From Chitinophaga arvensicola (GTDB lineage Bacteria > Bacteroidota > Bacteroidia > Chitinophagales > Chitinophagaceae): a DNA stretch of 64,000 nucleotides. Within the stretch, counting starts at the first letter, position 1. Each line of letters begins with the position of its first letter. The notes beneath the pieces are model-generated. The model searched no databases. It had not been told where the DNA came from and saw only the letters and a list, made by a program, of their open reading frames with translations. Below are positions 1-9,585 of this stretch, piece after piece. Position numbers and translations under genes: made by a program. The stretch spans positions 3,798,698-3,862,697 of the forward strand of contig NZ_FOJG01000002.1 of NCBI RefSeq assembly GCF_900110835.1, given 5' to 3'.

Positions 1-1
1 C

Positions 2-574
2 ACGGCTGATTTTCTACCTGCTGGCTTTCCTGCTTTGCCTTTATGCATGGATCAACCGGTTACGCCGGATGAGGCTACCTACCGGGATATATGGCATCTC
101 TGCGAGCGGTTGCGGCAAGAATTTACCAGTCGCAGGGCCTTACAGGAGCAGGTATTGCAACATTACCTGGCAGTGCTGTTAACCCTGTTCATACGCTGTT
201 TGCCTGAAAACAACAGCGGGCGGCAGTTGCAACCGGAATTGCTGGTCCGCTACCGGGAGCTGATGGAAAAACATTTGCTGAGCTGGAATAGTTCCGGGGA
301 ATATGCACGTGCGCTTCACGTCACCACAGATCATCTGAACGAGGTGGTGAAACAGGAAACAGGTCAGACTGCATCCGCATTACTGGCGGCGAGGCGGATA
401 CTGGAAGCAAAGCGGATGTTACTGCATTCTTCTCATGGGATCAAGGAAATCGCCTGGTATCTGCAATTCAACGAGGTAACCTATTTTAATCGTTTCTTCA
501 AACAGCATACCGGGCAAACACCGGTAGCATTCCGGATCGCCAACCGGGAAAAGTATAATTATAACCCGGAATAG
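2..574 (+). CDS. AraC-family transcriptional regulator, 5' end outside window
   Basis: The frame is open to the left edge of the window, so the true start lies upstream; the first usable start inside is a TTG at 35. The C-terminal ~100 residues form the two helix-turn-helix motifs of an AraC/XylS DNA-binding domain: a first HTH around 'SSGEYARALHVTTDHLNEV' and a second around 'GIKEIAWYLQFNEVTYFNR', followed by the usual 'FKQHTGQTPVAFR' ending. The N-terminal part seen here would belong to a ligand-binding or cupin-like domain that cannot be assigned. It is followed after 148 bases by a siderophore-interacting flavoprotein on the same strand, an arrangement consistent with local regulation of iron uptake, but this is inference. 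Confidence 0.9.
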   Translation, partial: TADFLPAGFPALPLCMDQPVTPDEATYRDIWHLCERLRQEFTSRRALQEQVLQHYLAVLLTLFIRCLPENNSGRQLQPELLVRYRELMEKHLLSWNSSGEYARALHVTTDHLNEVVKQETGQTASALLAARRILEAKRMLLHSSHGIKEIAWYLQFNEVTYFNRFFKQHTGQTPVAFRIANREKYNYNPE

Positions 575-722
575 TGTAATAACAGAGACTTTCAGGTCCG
601 GTAGTTTTGCTGAAATAAATATTAACAGAAAAACTACCTGCTATTTTACCGGACGAGGCAACAGATAAAACAACCTATCCCACCGTAGCTGGCAAGTTGT
701 AACCCTTCAAACAAAAAATTTT

Positions 723-1388
723 ATGCCTTCAATTAAAGACAGGGCGACCAGTTTACTGATGTCGCGCATAGGGAAGACTGCGCATGTGATCAGCGTATCC
801 CGTATCGGAAATTTTCTTTTAGAGATCCATCTGCAATTGCCGCAGGCTTTGCCGGAGCGAAGCACGCAGCATCTCAAATGTGAAGTAGCTGCTTATACTT
901 ATCGTGACTACACCGTGGCCAATTGGGACGTGCAGGCGCGGAAAGCCATCCTGCTGGTGAATTGCGGGCATGAAGGGGTGGGCAGCTCCTGGGCACTGGG
1001 CCTGCAACCGGGTGATGAAGTATATTATGCGGGCCCGGGCGGCGGGTTTCAACAACCCACCTCCGCTACGCACCTTGTATGCATAGGCGACGCCAGTGCC
1101 GCAGGCCATTTCCATTCCCTGTACCTGCTTAAATCCAGCCAACAGGAATTTCATTGCTTCCTGCAACTGGAAAATCCAGCCACACGGCAATTATTACAAA
1201 TGCCGGTGCAGCCCCTTTCCAATAGCGGGCATTATTTTACCGACCTTCATGAATGGTTATACCATTATGATTTCCCGGTGGCAAATACAACTTATTATGT
1301 GGCAGGTAATCAGCGGATGGTGGTACAGGTGCGTAAATCGTTACGTCAGCAAGGCAGACAGGTAAAGGCGCAAGGTTTCTGGGGCTAA
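723..1388 (+). CDS. Siderophore-interacting FAD-binding protein (ferric siderophore reductase-like)
   Basis: A 221-residue protein resembling the siderophore-interacting protein (SIP/ViuB-type) ferredoxin-reductase-like family, which removes iron from ferric siderophores with FAD and NAD(P)H. Visible features are an N-terminal beta-barrel region with a weak 'YTYRDYTV' FAD-binding motif near residues 57-64 (the usual RxYT is degenerate), 'GPGGGF' near residue 104, a nucleotide-domain motif 'GDASAAGHF' near residue 122, and a C-terminal 'QGFWG' in place of the usual GYW. It is somewhat shorter than typical SIP proteins (about 250 residues). ATG at 723 is the first in-frame start. It sits downstream of an AraC regulator and converges with the LuxR gene 12 bases away. 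Confidence 0.75.
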   Translation: MPSIKDRATSLLMSRIGKTAHVISVSRIGNFLLEIHLQLPQALPERSTQHLKCEVAAYTYRDYTVANWDVQARKAILLVNCGHEGVGSSWALGLQPGDEVYYAGPGGGFQQPTSATHLVCIGDASAAGHFHSLYLLKSSQQEFHCFLQLENPATRQLLQMPVQPLSNSGHYFTDLHEWLYHYDFPVANTTYYVAGNQRMVVQVRKSLRQQGRQVKAQGFWG

Positions 1389-1400
1389 AGCGCTAAGGCA

Positions 1401-2003
1401 TCAGACCAGGTGTTCTTTCATTGCCTTTACGATAGCGTTGGAGCGGGAATTTACATCGAGCTTACGATAAATATTCATAATGTGGGAACGCACCGTTCCC
1501 ACACTGATATGACACCCTTCAGCTACTTGCTTGTAGGTGTCGCCATTTACCAGGCAACGAAGAATTTCTTTCTCCCGGGGCGACAATCCGTAGGGGTCCT
1601 GATAGACCTGTTTTTCTTTTTTGAAAAAGGCCAATACTTTGTTGACCGCCACTAAATTCGACTGCAAAGCCGTCTCATAAACCTGGGAAATAAATTCCGA
1701 CAGGGAGACAGGCGGTACATGATCCGTTTGAAATTTCTCTGTTGCTGCTGGCACCTGCGTTAAACCCTGTTCCGTCTCGTTCAGGGTAAGCAATAGCACA
1801 TTTATATCAGGGTAAGCTGCTTTTACTATGCTGGCGGCTTCTATCGCAGTCAATCCAGGTATCTCTATATCCATAAAAACCAGGTTGCAGATATCTTTTG
1901 CTAATTGTTGTAACAGTTCTGATGATTCGCTGCGTAATCCTGAAACCTCTAAAACACGCGCTTCTCCCAAACTACCAGGACTTATAGGCCGCACTTTTTT
2001 CAT
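1401..2003 (-). CDS. LuxR-family response regulator with shortened receiver domain
   Basis: This 200-residue protein has a C-terminal LuxR/GerE helix-turn-helix ('LSPREKEILRCLVNGDTYKQVAEGCHISVGTVRSH' region, roughly residues 138-195). The N-terminal half looks like a CheY-type receiver that has lost its first beta strand and the usual acidic pair. A phosphoacceptor-like Asp remains at residue 45 in 'FMDIEIPGL', and an 'LLLTL' strand follows. It may be a phosphorylation-dependent regulator with an incomplete acidic pocket, or one that works without phosphorylation. No histidine kinase is adjacent. It converges with the siderophore-interacting gene. Confidence 0.85.
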   Translation of the reverse strand: MKKVRPISPGSLGEARVLEVSGLRSESSELLQQLAKDICNLVFMDIEIPGLTAIEAASIVKAAYPDINVLLLTLNETEQGLTQVPAATEKFQTDHVPPVSLSEFISQVYETALQSNLVAVNKVLAFFKKEKQVYQDPYGLSPREKEILRCLVNGDTYKQVAEGCHISVGTVRSHIMNIYRKLDVNSRSNAIVKAMKEHLV

Positions 2004-2343
2004 AATATTCCTTTTGGGTTATGTATATTCATATGAAATCTCCCATTGATAACTGCAAGTTCTCGGAAGCTGGTATGGTTGATAAATTATAAATGGAAAG
2101 ATCACACGGTTTCCATACCCGTAACAAATTTGAAACAATTACATGCAGCAGTCAATCGGATACGTATATGGTTTTTCAATACATATTAATATACAACCCA
2201 TTTTATATTACTAATAAAATGAAAATGTAACGTGGTACCTGGTAGTCTTTTAAAGGATTAACGGGAATGCAATTGACTATTAATCAATTACTTAAAAGTT
2301 GGCACTTCTCTCATTTAAAACAAATTATATTTTAACATATATG
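2004..2343. other. AT-rich intergenic region, no gene seen
   Basis: About 340 bases between the LuxR gene (start at the left edge) and the 3' end of the sulfatase. It is AT-rich with several short stop-punctuated frames. It should hold the LuxR promoter, but I could not find a clear TAnnTTTG box with a correctly spaced TTTG. No hairpin with a U-tract is evident. Confidence 0.5.
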
Positions 2344-3804
2344 TCACAATTGTACCTTTCCGGCTGCTCTTCTCTCTGAACCCTTCGCTCCTGTCAGATC
2401 ATCCCCAAGGGCTAACCGGTACTTTTCTGCTATCACCAGCATCGATTTCACGACCTCCGGAAACTGCTGCTGCACATCCAGTGTCTCCCCCGGATCACGG
2501 CGCATATCATATAATGCCAGCGGCACATCTACTTCCGGTTGTGCTCCCGGAAAACCATCATACCCCGGAAGATTTAACTTGTATGTTCTGCTCCTGTGCG
2601 GAAGCACCAGCTTCCAAGGCCCCTTCCGGATGGACTCCAGACTATTCACCTGATAATATACGGCCAACTCATCTCTTGGGTTTGCACCCGGCTCATTAAA
2701 CATCAGCGATTTCATATCCACTCCATCAATTTTCCGGACCGGTAATGCTGCGCCGCATAAATTGGCAATAGTAGGCAGCAAATCGATCGTAGCCGCCATC
2801 TTATTACAAACGGTGCCGGCAGGAATTTTATTGGGCCAGCGCATAATACAGGGTACCCGGATACCGCCTTCCCAGGAGGTACCTTTTCCCTCACGCAACC
2901 CGCCGGTATTACCCGCATAATTACCATACGATAACCAGGGGCCATTGTCACTTGTGAAAATCACCAGCGTATTATCTGACAACCCGTTTTCTTCCAGTGT
3001 TTTCAATACCTGTCCTACCGACCAGTCTATTTCTGTTACCACATCGCCAAAAAGTCCGTCTTTACTTTTGCCCTTGTGCTTATCGGAAACAGCGATAGGT
3101 ACATGCGGCATACTATGCGCCAGGTAAAGAAAAAATGGTTTGTTTTTGCTTTCTTTTATAAAACGGCAGGCTCTTTCGGTGTATATAGTGGTCAGCTCCG
3201 ACTGATCCTCCAGTGTTTTAATATATCTCAATGGCTTGTTGCCTTCTATCAGGGGCAACGGCGGATATTTCCTGCGGGGATTGGTAGAAGTATCGGAATA
3301 AGGCTTTCCATCATAATGTACCGGCCACATATCATTTGAATAAGGCAATCCGAGATATTCATCAAACCCGTGCTGTAAAGGCAGCCATGGTTCTTTACTA
3401 CCCAGGTGCCATTTCCCCACCATCCCTGTTCTGTATCCCTGTGTTTTCAGGACAGAAGCAATAGTTTGCTCGGCTGTATCCAGTGCGATAGGCGCTGTTG
3501 GCCACAAGGCGCCATTGATGCCTATCCTGTTAGGATAACAGCCTGTCAGCAATCCCGCCCTGGAGGCGGAGCACACAGCCTGTGCGGCATAAAAATAAGT
3601 GAAACGCATTCCCTGCGCGGCCATCCTGTTAATGTTAGGGGTATGCCAGGGGGTACCAGCAAAACATTCCAGGTCGCCATAACCCATATCATCCATAAAG
3701 ATGATCACAACATTCGGCTTCTTCGCCGCCGGCAAAGGTTTTACAAAACTGAACAATACAGCCGCCAAAATTAATGTGGTCAGACAAAAAAAAGCTTGCT
3801 TCAT
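2344..3804 (-). CDS. Secreted sulfatase (arylsulfatase, S1 type)
   Basis: A 486-residue formylglycine sulfatase of the alkaline-phosphatase superfamily. From the chosen ATG at 3804 it begins with a signal peptide; an upstream in-frame ATG at 3849 would add 15 residues before it and is less likely. Visible motifs are the metal-binding 'IIFMDDMGYGD' near residues 34-44, the modification motif C-S-A-S-R with the catalytic Cys at about residue 78 (cysteine type, needing an anaerobic maturase or FGE encoded elsewhere), and 'GKWHLG' and 'SDNGP' further on. The enzyme would remove sulfate esters from glycans in the periplasm. It lies downstream of two fucosidases and a GH-D-like enzyme on the same strand, but a terminator separates it from them. 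Confidence 0.93.
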   Translation of the reverse strand: MKQAFFCLTTLILAAVLFSFVKPLPAAKKPNVVIIFMDDMGYGDLECFAGTPWHTPNINRMAAQGMRFTYFYAAQAVCSASRAGLLTGCYPNRIGINGALWPTAPIALDTAEQTIASVLKTQGYRTGMVGKWHLGSKEPWLPLQHGFDEYLGLPYSNDMWPVHYDGKPYSDTSTNPRRKYPPLPLIEGNKPLRYIKTLEDQSELTTIYTERACRFIKESKNKPFFLYLAHSMPHVPIAVSDKHKGKSKDGLFGDVVTEIDWSVGQVLKTLEENGLSDNTLVIFTSDNGPWLSYGNYAGNTGGLREGKGTSWEGGIRVPCIMRWPNKIPAGTVCNKMAATIDLLPTIANLCGAALPVRKIDGVDMKSLMFNEPGANPRDELAVYYQVNSLESIRKGPWKLVLPHRSRTYKLNLPGYDGFPGAQPEVDVPLALYDMRRDPGETLDVQQQFPEVVKSMLVIAEKYRLALGDDLTGAKGSERRAAGKVQL

Positions 3805-3901
3805 CCGGGATGTTTGACAATAAAAAATGGTGAGTATAAAAATATACATCTTCCGGAGAATTTCTAAAAAAATGTGTCCCTCTTATATATAAAATAACAA
3901 A

Positions 3902-3921
3902 GGGAAGGCTTTCGCCTTCCC
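3902..3921 (-). terminator. Rho-independent terminator after the fucosidase operon
   Basis: A perfect 8-bp stem (GGGAAGGC/GCCTTCCC) with a four-base loop. Read on the minus strand it is followed by TTTGTTATTTT. It lies 28 bases beyond the stop of the GH29 gene, between it and the sulfatase. Confidence 0.8.
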
Positions 3922-3948
3922 CTCGTACAGATTGCTTGCCAGCAGATA

Positions 3949-5292
3949 TTATTGTAAAATCAGTTCTATCACCGGGATTTCCACATCCGGCTTACGTACC
4001 GGCAGTTCCAGCGCCAGATCACCCTTATCGGTATTATGCATTTTCACTTCAGAGCCATCGTTGAGTAATTGGGCATACTTTACTTTTCCTTTCATACCCG
4101 GCAACTCAAAACGTTGCAGCGGGTAGTCGAGCAAATGCACATACAAACGTTTGGTGGTTGGATTGTAGGTGAGTAAGCTGTTGTCCGGACGTTTGAATTC
4201 TGCCAGGGCTTCTGTACAACCGTAAATGGAGCGGCCGTTGACCTGCATCCATTCTCCCATTCCTTTGAGCCTGTCCTGCGCGCGGGCATCGAATAAACCA
4301 CGGGAAGTGGGTCCTACATTCAATAACAGGTTGCCACCCTTGCTTACGGATTCGATCAGCAGCACGAGTAATTGTTTATTGTCTTTCCAGGATGTTTCAT
4401 CACGGTAATACCCCCACGAACCGGAGAAGGTCTGACAGGTTTCCCAGTGAATACGCTTACCGTTGCGGGTTGGCCATTCAGACACTTTATATTGTTCCGG
4501 TGTGGCAAAGTCGCCCCCATCTTCATATTCACCCAGATCCAACCGGTCGTTGATGATAATACCCGGCTGCAGTTTGCGGATCATTTTAATGAGTTCCAGG
4601 GAATTCCAGTCGTTATGATCTTTTCCATGTTCACCAGGAAAGGAAAAGTCGGTCCACAGGATATCTATTTTTCCATAATTGCTCATCAGTTCCTTTACCT
4701 GGTTTTTCAGGTAGGCACGATACTTCTCCATATCGCGGCCTTTATTCAGCTTATCGTAATCCTTCGGATCGTTGGGCCGTTGCGGATGTACACGATCAAT
4801 GGTATAGTCAGGATGATGCCAGTCGATCAGGGAATAATAGAATCCTACTTTCAATCCTTCTGCGCGGAACGCGTCCACCCATTCCTTGATCAGGTCTCTT
4901 TTCGCGGCGGTATTGGTGGCTTTATAATCCGTGAATTTAGAATCAAACAGGCAGAATCCTTCATGGTGCTTGGTGGTGATCACGGCGTATTTCATACCAG
5001 CAGCCTTTGCCTGCCGGGCCCATTCGCGTGGATTGTACAGATCGGGATTGTACAGGTCGAAATATTTCTGATAGGCGCTGTCGGTGATATGTTCATTGCT
5101 TTTTACCCATTCATGGCGGGAAGGCATGGAATACAATCCCCAGTGGATGAACATCCCGAAGCGGTCGTTGACCCACCAGGCCAGGCGTTCTTCTTTTTGT
5201 GCATCTGTTTCGTTAAATATCTTCTTATCCTGGGAATGCACCTGTAGCAGGAAAACCAGGAGTGTTAGTACGCTGAGCGATAATTTTTTCAT
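3949..5292 (-). CDS. Secreted alpha-L-fucosidase, GH29
   Basis: A 447-residue GH29 fucosidase that would release terminal alpha-linked L-fucose. A signal peptide precedes the cut near 'VHSQ' (residue 20). Family motifs are 'FIHWGLYS' (48-55), 'KHHEGF' (108-113) and the nucleophile Asp215 in 'WTDFSFPG'. The 'GGNLLLNVGP' motif ends the barrel, and a short beta-sandwich C-terminal part follows. The general acid/base residue varies in this family and I do not assign it. It is the last of three closely spaced minus-strand genes (33 bases after the GH-D-like gene), with a terminator right after. Confidence 0.94.
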   Translation of the reverse strand: MKKLSLSVLTLLVFLLQVHSQDKKIFNETDAQKEERLAWWVNDRFGMFIHWGLYSMPSRHEWVKSNEHITDSAYQKYFDLYNPDLYNPREWARQAKAAGMKYAVITTKHHEGFCLFDSKFTDYKATNTAAKRDLIKEWVDAFRAEGLKVGFYYSLIDWHHPDYTIDRVHPQRPNDPKDYDKLNKGRDMEKYRAYLKNQVKELMSNYGKIDILWTDFSFPGEHGKDHNDWNSLELIKMIRKLQPGIIINDRLDLGEYEDGGDFATPEQYKVSEWPTRNGKRIHWETCQTFSGSWGYYRDETSWKDNKQLLVLLIESVSKGGNLLLNVGPTSRGLFDARAQDRLKGMGEWMQVNGRSIYGCTEALAEFKRPDNSLLTYNPTTKRLYVHLLDYPLQRFELPGMKGKVKYAQLLNDGSEVKMHNTDKGDLALELPVRKPDVEIPVIELILQ

Positions 5293-5325
5293 AGCTGATT
5301 ATGCAGATTTGGTTTGATACATTGT

Positions 5326-7485
5326 TTATTCGGCGACCAGCCAGGTGTATCCTGCGGCTGGTATGGTTACTTTCACATGTGCCCGGTAGTTACGGTCAAG
5401 CGTATACGCTTTTGCAGCGCCTTCTTTTTCACGGATACGTACACTTTGTGATAACCCGCTGTAATACATGGGCAGTGCAATTTCCCGGGTAATGGCCTGT
5501 TGCGTGGGATTGTAAAGCATCACCAGGGCTTTCTGCGGTAATTGTGAACTGATGTGCATAATACCGTCCCAGTCGCGGCCATCGGCCCTGCGCAGGTGAA
5601 GAATATCTGTATTCAGGATATCGCGGTATTTCTTATACCAGCTGATGGTATTCTTCACCAATGCTTTGGTATTATCGGTATCGTATAAACGTGGACCGCG
5701 ATAGCAGGCCTGTACACCGGCGCCATAGTATTGCATCATCAGTTGCTCATATGCATCCAGGTGATCTTTGAGTGGCTCCAGTGTGGCCGCAGCGCCGCCG
5801 CCCTGGTATTCGCTGAGTGGCACAAAGCCCCAGCTCATAGGAGGTGTTTTCTCCCAGGTGCCATCAAAAATATTCTGCCTGTTCAGGATCAGTTGTTCCG
5901 CACGTGGCAGGGAAAAATTCACTTCCCGGTAGCCCAGTGCTATTTTATTGGTGCCATCCAGAAAGTACCAGTCGGGGGCATTTACGTATACGCCTCTTTC
6001 ATTGAGCCAGTGATAAAGTCCTTTCTGCAACAGCATCTGCTTCCACTGCGAATCATCGAGACCGGTATGACCTGGATGCGTGGTAGAGGCGCATACATCG
6101 CCGGGATAAGGACCATCATTTTCGAAAATATCGAAGCCGGTATGGCTGATGAAGCTTTTGATTTTCTGGAGATAACCCAGGCCCCATTTACTACCGAGGC
6201 AGGGAGCATTGCCAAAGAAAGCACCACCTGGTTTACCGGTAGCAGGATTGATCACGTCGTCTTCGTCACTGATACGCCTGCTCGAAAAGAGGGAGTAGCC
6301 ACCGAGCAGTACTTTTTTACTATGTGCGTAATCGGCCAGCGACTTGAACTTAGCCAGGTTCGCGGCGCTGGTATCTTCCATATTCAACCCACTGCCAAAG
6401 CTGAGGATCACGCCTTCATAACCCGTTTCTGCACATTGGTCGATGATTGCTTTTACCTTCACCGGATCGGTGCTGATCAGGTGCATGAAGATGGGATTTT
6501 CGGTGGTCCATGGTGCAATGGTGCGGTAAAATCTCCGTTTAGCCAGCCCATTCCGTTCACGGTCATAACCATCCTGCAGCAATTCGTAGGTACGGATAGA
6601 TTCGAAATGTTCACCGCCGGCAAGTGTGATGCCCACCGGTACAATAGGATAAACTTCCAGCACACAGGGCGTTTGCAGATCATAGTTAACCTGTGAAGTA
6701 TAAGTGCTGTCAGCTTTCCAGTGGGTGGTCTGATCGCTGAGATTTGCTTTCATGGCGTTATTAAAAGCATAATTGCTTTCAATATAGAGTCCATGCGGCA
6801 CCTGCATTTTAGTCACTGCGCCTACTACGGCGGATTCTTCTTCCGGGGTAGCCAAGATTTCATTGACTACCTGTTGGAGTTTTATGGATTGACCGCTCTG
6901 GTTAGTAATTTCCAGCCATTTGGAAATCAGCGGAATGCCATCAAAAATAGCATAGTGTACTTTTACCGCAATACCTTTCAGTTCCGGTGCCTGTGCCTGA
7001 TATGAGAACGTGAGTTCCTTACCGGTAGGCTGTTTCGGATTGGAACACCAGCGGTTTGCGGACCATTTTAAATACGGGGAGATGGGTGTTACCTCGTGAC
7101 TGATATAGGTAAAGTCGGTGGCCCCTGCCTTCAGGTCGCCCAACCATCCGGGTAAGAGGTAGGCCTGTTGTGTTTGCCCCTTTGCACCGCCAATCATATA
7201 ATCGTGGCCGTTAATAGTTAGCCTGGCTTCCGGTTTCACGGCGCGCAACAACTGTTCGCCACTTACCAGGTTACGGTAATCGGTACAAATGACGTTGGGG
7301 CCTATACGAAAACTCCTGCTCAGCAAACCATTGCTGAGCGTAATTTCCTGTTCTTTTTGTGTAACTGTTGCGATATAGGACTGATGGTCGATAAGCCAGT
7401 CCTTTGCAGGTGCTTTCACCTGGGCAACCGCAGTGCCGGCACAAAGACCGAATACCATTCCTAACAGGAGATGTTGTTTTTTCAT
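5326..7485 (-). CDS. Putative secreted clan GH-D-like glycoside hydrolase (alpha-galactosidase-like)
   Basis: A 719-residue secreted protein (signal peptide to about 'GTAVAQ', residue 22). The N-terminal ~300 residues look like the beta-supersandwich domain of GH36-type enzymes. The middle holds a TIM-barrel with 'FDIFENDGPYPGDVC', which resembles the strand that carries the catalytic Asp in GH27/GH36/GH31 enzymes, and with 'GVILSFGSGLNMED'. The C-terminal ~80 residues form a beta domain. I cannot fix the family: an alpha-galactosidase or alpha-N-acetylgalactosaminidase activity is the simplest guess, but the usual GH36 signature is not complete. It is sandwiched between two GH29 fucosidases in one probable operon (22 and 33 bases of spacing), so it probably acts on a fucosylated glycan. 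Confidence 0.7.
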   Translation of the reverse strand: MKKQHLLLGMVFGLCAGTAVAQVKAPAKDWLIDHQSYIATVTQKEQEITLSNGLLSRSFRIGPNVICTDYRNLVSGEQLLRAVKPEARLTINGHDYMIGGAKGQTQQAYLLPGWLGDLKAGATDFTYISHEVTPISPYLKWSANRWCSNPKQPTGKELTFSYQAQAPELKGIAVKVHYAIFDGIPLISKWLEITNQSGQSIKLQQVVNEILATPEEESAVVGAVTKMQVPHGLYIESNYAFNNAMKANLSDQTTHWKADSTYTSQVNYDLQTPCVLEVYPIVPVGITLAGGEHFESIRTYELLQDGYDRERNGLAKRRFYRTIAPWTTENPIFMHLISTDPVKVKAIIDQCAETGYEGVILSFGSGLNMEDTSAANLAKFKSLADYAHSKKVLLGGYSLFSSRRISDEDDVINPATGKPGGAFFGNAPCLGSKWGLGYLQKIKSFISHTGFDIFENDGPYPGDVCASTTHPGHTGLDDSQWKQMLLQKGLYHWLNERGVYVNAPDWYFLDGTNKIALGYREVNFSLPRAEQLILNRQNIFDGTWEKTPPMSWGFVPLSEYQGGGAAATLEPLKDHLDAYEQLMMQYYGAGVQACYRGPRLYDTDNTKALVKNTISWYKKYRDILNTDILHLRRADGRDWDGIMHISSQLPQKALVMLYNPTQQAITREIALPMYYSGLSQSVRIREKEGAAKAYTLDRNYRAHVKVTIPAAGYTWLVAE

Positions 7486-7507
7486 GTTCTTGTTCTTCTG
7501 ATAAATA

Positions 7508-9304
7508 TTATTTCACGGGTTGCAGGATGATTTTCCGCAACCAGCATAGTTCACTTTTGTTTCCGGATACCGGCTTTACGGTCAGGTTATGTTTCCCGGC
7601 TTTGTCTATGTGGAGGATGCCCACCGCATGTTGAATAAAGTTCATCGGCTTATGACTATCATAGCTACCGGTAACCAGCGTCAGAAAGGGAAGCTGCTGG
7701 CCACCAACTGTTACCAGTCCCTGTTGTGAAGCACTGCCGGGTTCGCAGGCATAATCCAGGATCACTTTATAGTCCCCGGCGTCCTGTATTTCCAGTGGAA
7801 ATACGATCGCGTCGTCTGGTGTAGTCATGCCAGTTATACAGTTATCATGTTTCCAGTCGCCAAAGTAATGTGAATAGGTAAAGAGTTTACTTTGAGCGGC
7901 GCCATTGAAAACGGCCCATACCGCAGGGATTTCCGCCTGTGGGTATTCACTGCTCACGGTTTGTGTGCGGAGTTGTGAGAGGTCTGTCTGCTGGCCGCTG
8001 TAAACAACCTGCAATACGGTACTACGTGTATCCGGCAGGGTTACAGGCAGCTGTATGATGGTTTCTTCGGGCAACTGTTTCCATACGAGGGCTTTATCAG
8101 TGCCGAGTATTTTTACCGTTTTTACTTTTGCTGTGAGACCGGGTATGCGCAATTGCCTGTTGGCCGGCATTTGCCAGACGTGCAGGAATAATTGTCCGGG
8201 TTTGCTGGTGGTTACGCCCCAGGGTTGTGCGGGGATCAGTCCCCAGGTGGTACCGTAAATGCTCTCCCCATAGATTTTCAACCATTTGCCGGTGGCTTTC
8301 AGGTATTCCACGGAATACACCGGCCATTTGCCGTTTCCATCCGGGCCTACATTGAGCATGAGGTTTCCGCCTTTAGAGGCTACATTGCCCAGGAGGCGGA
8401 TGATTTCCGTAGGGGATTTAAAATTCAGGTCATGCCGGATATAGCCCCAGGAGTCGTTATGCGTGTAAATAGACTCCCAGGCGCCGGAGATCGGCACCGG
8501 TGGTACTTCTGAGTCGCCGAAATCGCGGTAATCTCCCAGGTCATGGCCTACCCTGCTGCTGAACAGGCATCCGGGTTGTAATAACCGGAGACTGTCGATC
8601 ATTTGTTTGGTCTGATCCGCAGTTAAGCCGCCGGGCATATCAAACCATACCAGCCCGAGGGGGCCGTAGTTGGTGAGTAGTTCCTTTAGCTGGGGGATTG
8701 ATTTGGTGCGGTAATATTGCTGATAATCTTTGTCCTTGTTTTTAAAGTCCCAGTTGTTGCCCCCTCCGTTGGGTTCGTGCCAGTCGAGAAACTGGGAGTA
8801 ATAGAAACCGAATTGAATGCCCTTATCGCGGCAGGCGGCGGCGAGGGCTTTCATGGGGTCCTTTTTATAGGGAGAGGCATCTACGATATCGAAGTCTGTT
8901 ACTTTGGAATCGAACATACTGAAACCTTCGTGGTGCTTGGCGGTGATGACCATGTATTTTATCCCGGATTCACGTGCTGTTTCGGTCCATTCTTCTGCAC
9001 TGAACCCGGTAGGGTTGAAGGTTTGTGCTACTTTGGCGTATTCGGCGGCGGGTGCTTTTGCCCGGTTCATGATCCATTCGCCGCTGCCGTAGTAGCTGCT
9101 GTCTTTCCAGCGGCCTCCGAGTTGGGAATAAAGTCCCCAGTGGATAAACAATCCGAATTTTGCTTCTCCAAACCATTTTAATCCCGGGTGAAGTTTGTTG
9201 TTAGCAGCGCCTTTGTTCCACATATCCGGCATATCCTGGGCATACCCATTTAACGAAGTGAGCAGGCACAGCAATAGTAGTAACGTTGGAATCCGGTGGA
9301 ACAT
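7508..9304 (-). CDS. Secreted alpha-L-fucosidase, GH29, with C-terminal beta domain
   Basis: A 598-residue GH29 enzyme, longer than the other fucosidase in the cluster. A signal peptide ends near 'NGYAQ' (residue 23). Motifs are 'FIHWGLYS' (53-60), 'KHHEGF' (123-128) and the nucleophile Asp222 in 'LVWFDMP'. After the barrel ('KGGNLMLNVGPDG') come about 230 residues of beta-rich sequence, including a stretch ('GDYKVILDYACEPGSASQQG') typical of carbohydrate-binding modules appended to such enzymes. It is the first gene of the minus-strand trio and is followed 22 bases later by the GH-D-like gene. Confidence 0.93.
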   Translation of the reverse strand: MFHRIPTLLLLLCLLTSLNGYAQDMPDMWNKGAANNKLHPGLKWFGEAKFGLFIHWGLYSQLGGRWKDSSYYGSGEWIMNRAKAPAAEYAKVAQTFNPTGFSAEEWTETARESGIKYMVITAKHHEGFSMFDSKVTDFDIVDASPYKKDPMKALAAACRDKGIQFGFYYSQFLDWHEPNGGGNNWDFKNKDKDYQQYYRTKSIPQLKELLTNYGPLGLVWFDMPGGLTADQTKQMIDSLRLLQPGCLFSSRVGHDLGDYRDFGDSEVPPVPISGAWESIYTHNDSWGYIRHDLNFKSPTEIIRLLGNVASKGGNLMLNVGPDGNGKWPVYSVEYLKATGKWLKIYGESIYGTTWGLIPAQPWGVTTSKPGQLFLHVWQMPANRQLRIPGLTAKVKTVKILGTDKALVWKQLPEETIIQLPVTLPDTRSTVLQVVYSGQQTDLSQLRTQTVSSEYPQAEIPAVWAVFNGAAQSKLFTYSHYFGDWKHDNCITGMTTPDDAIVFPLEIQDAGDYKVILDYACEPGSASQQGLVTVGGQQLPFLTLVTGSYDSHKPMNFIQHAVGILHIDKAGKHNLTVKPVSGNKSELCWLRKIILQPVK

Positions 9305-9585
9305 ATAGCTAAAGTTTAAATCCAGTTTGGTCGAACAATCCGTAAAAAATATACATAACCTGTGGTATATACAAATGCATGGAAAATGGTATCAGGGAAA
9401 GGGAAAATGCTACAATTAGCTATATTGGCGGCCTTCTCCGTGTATTAACCAACGGTTAACGATTATTCCGGATAGTAATCTCTAATTTAGCGAGAGATAA
9501 GTTACAAATAACTAAGCATATCGGTAACTTTCCAGATTCAGCAATCATCTTATTTAAGCTTATTAGCAGGCTATAATGTGTTATA

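Noticed and set aside
5731..6696. A 321-codon plus-strand frame inside the GH-D-like gene
   Set aside because: Antisense shadow of a secreted enzyme with a signal peptide and consistent domain structure on the minus strand.
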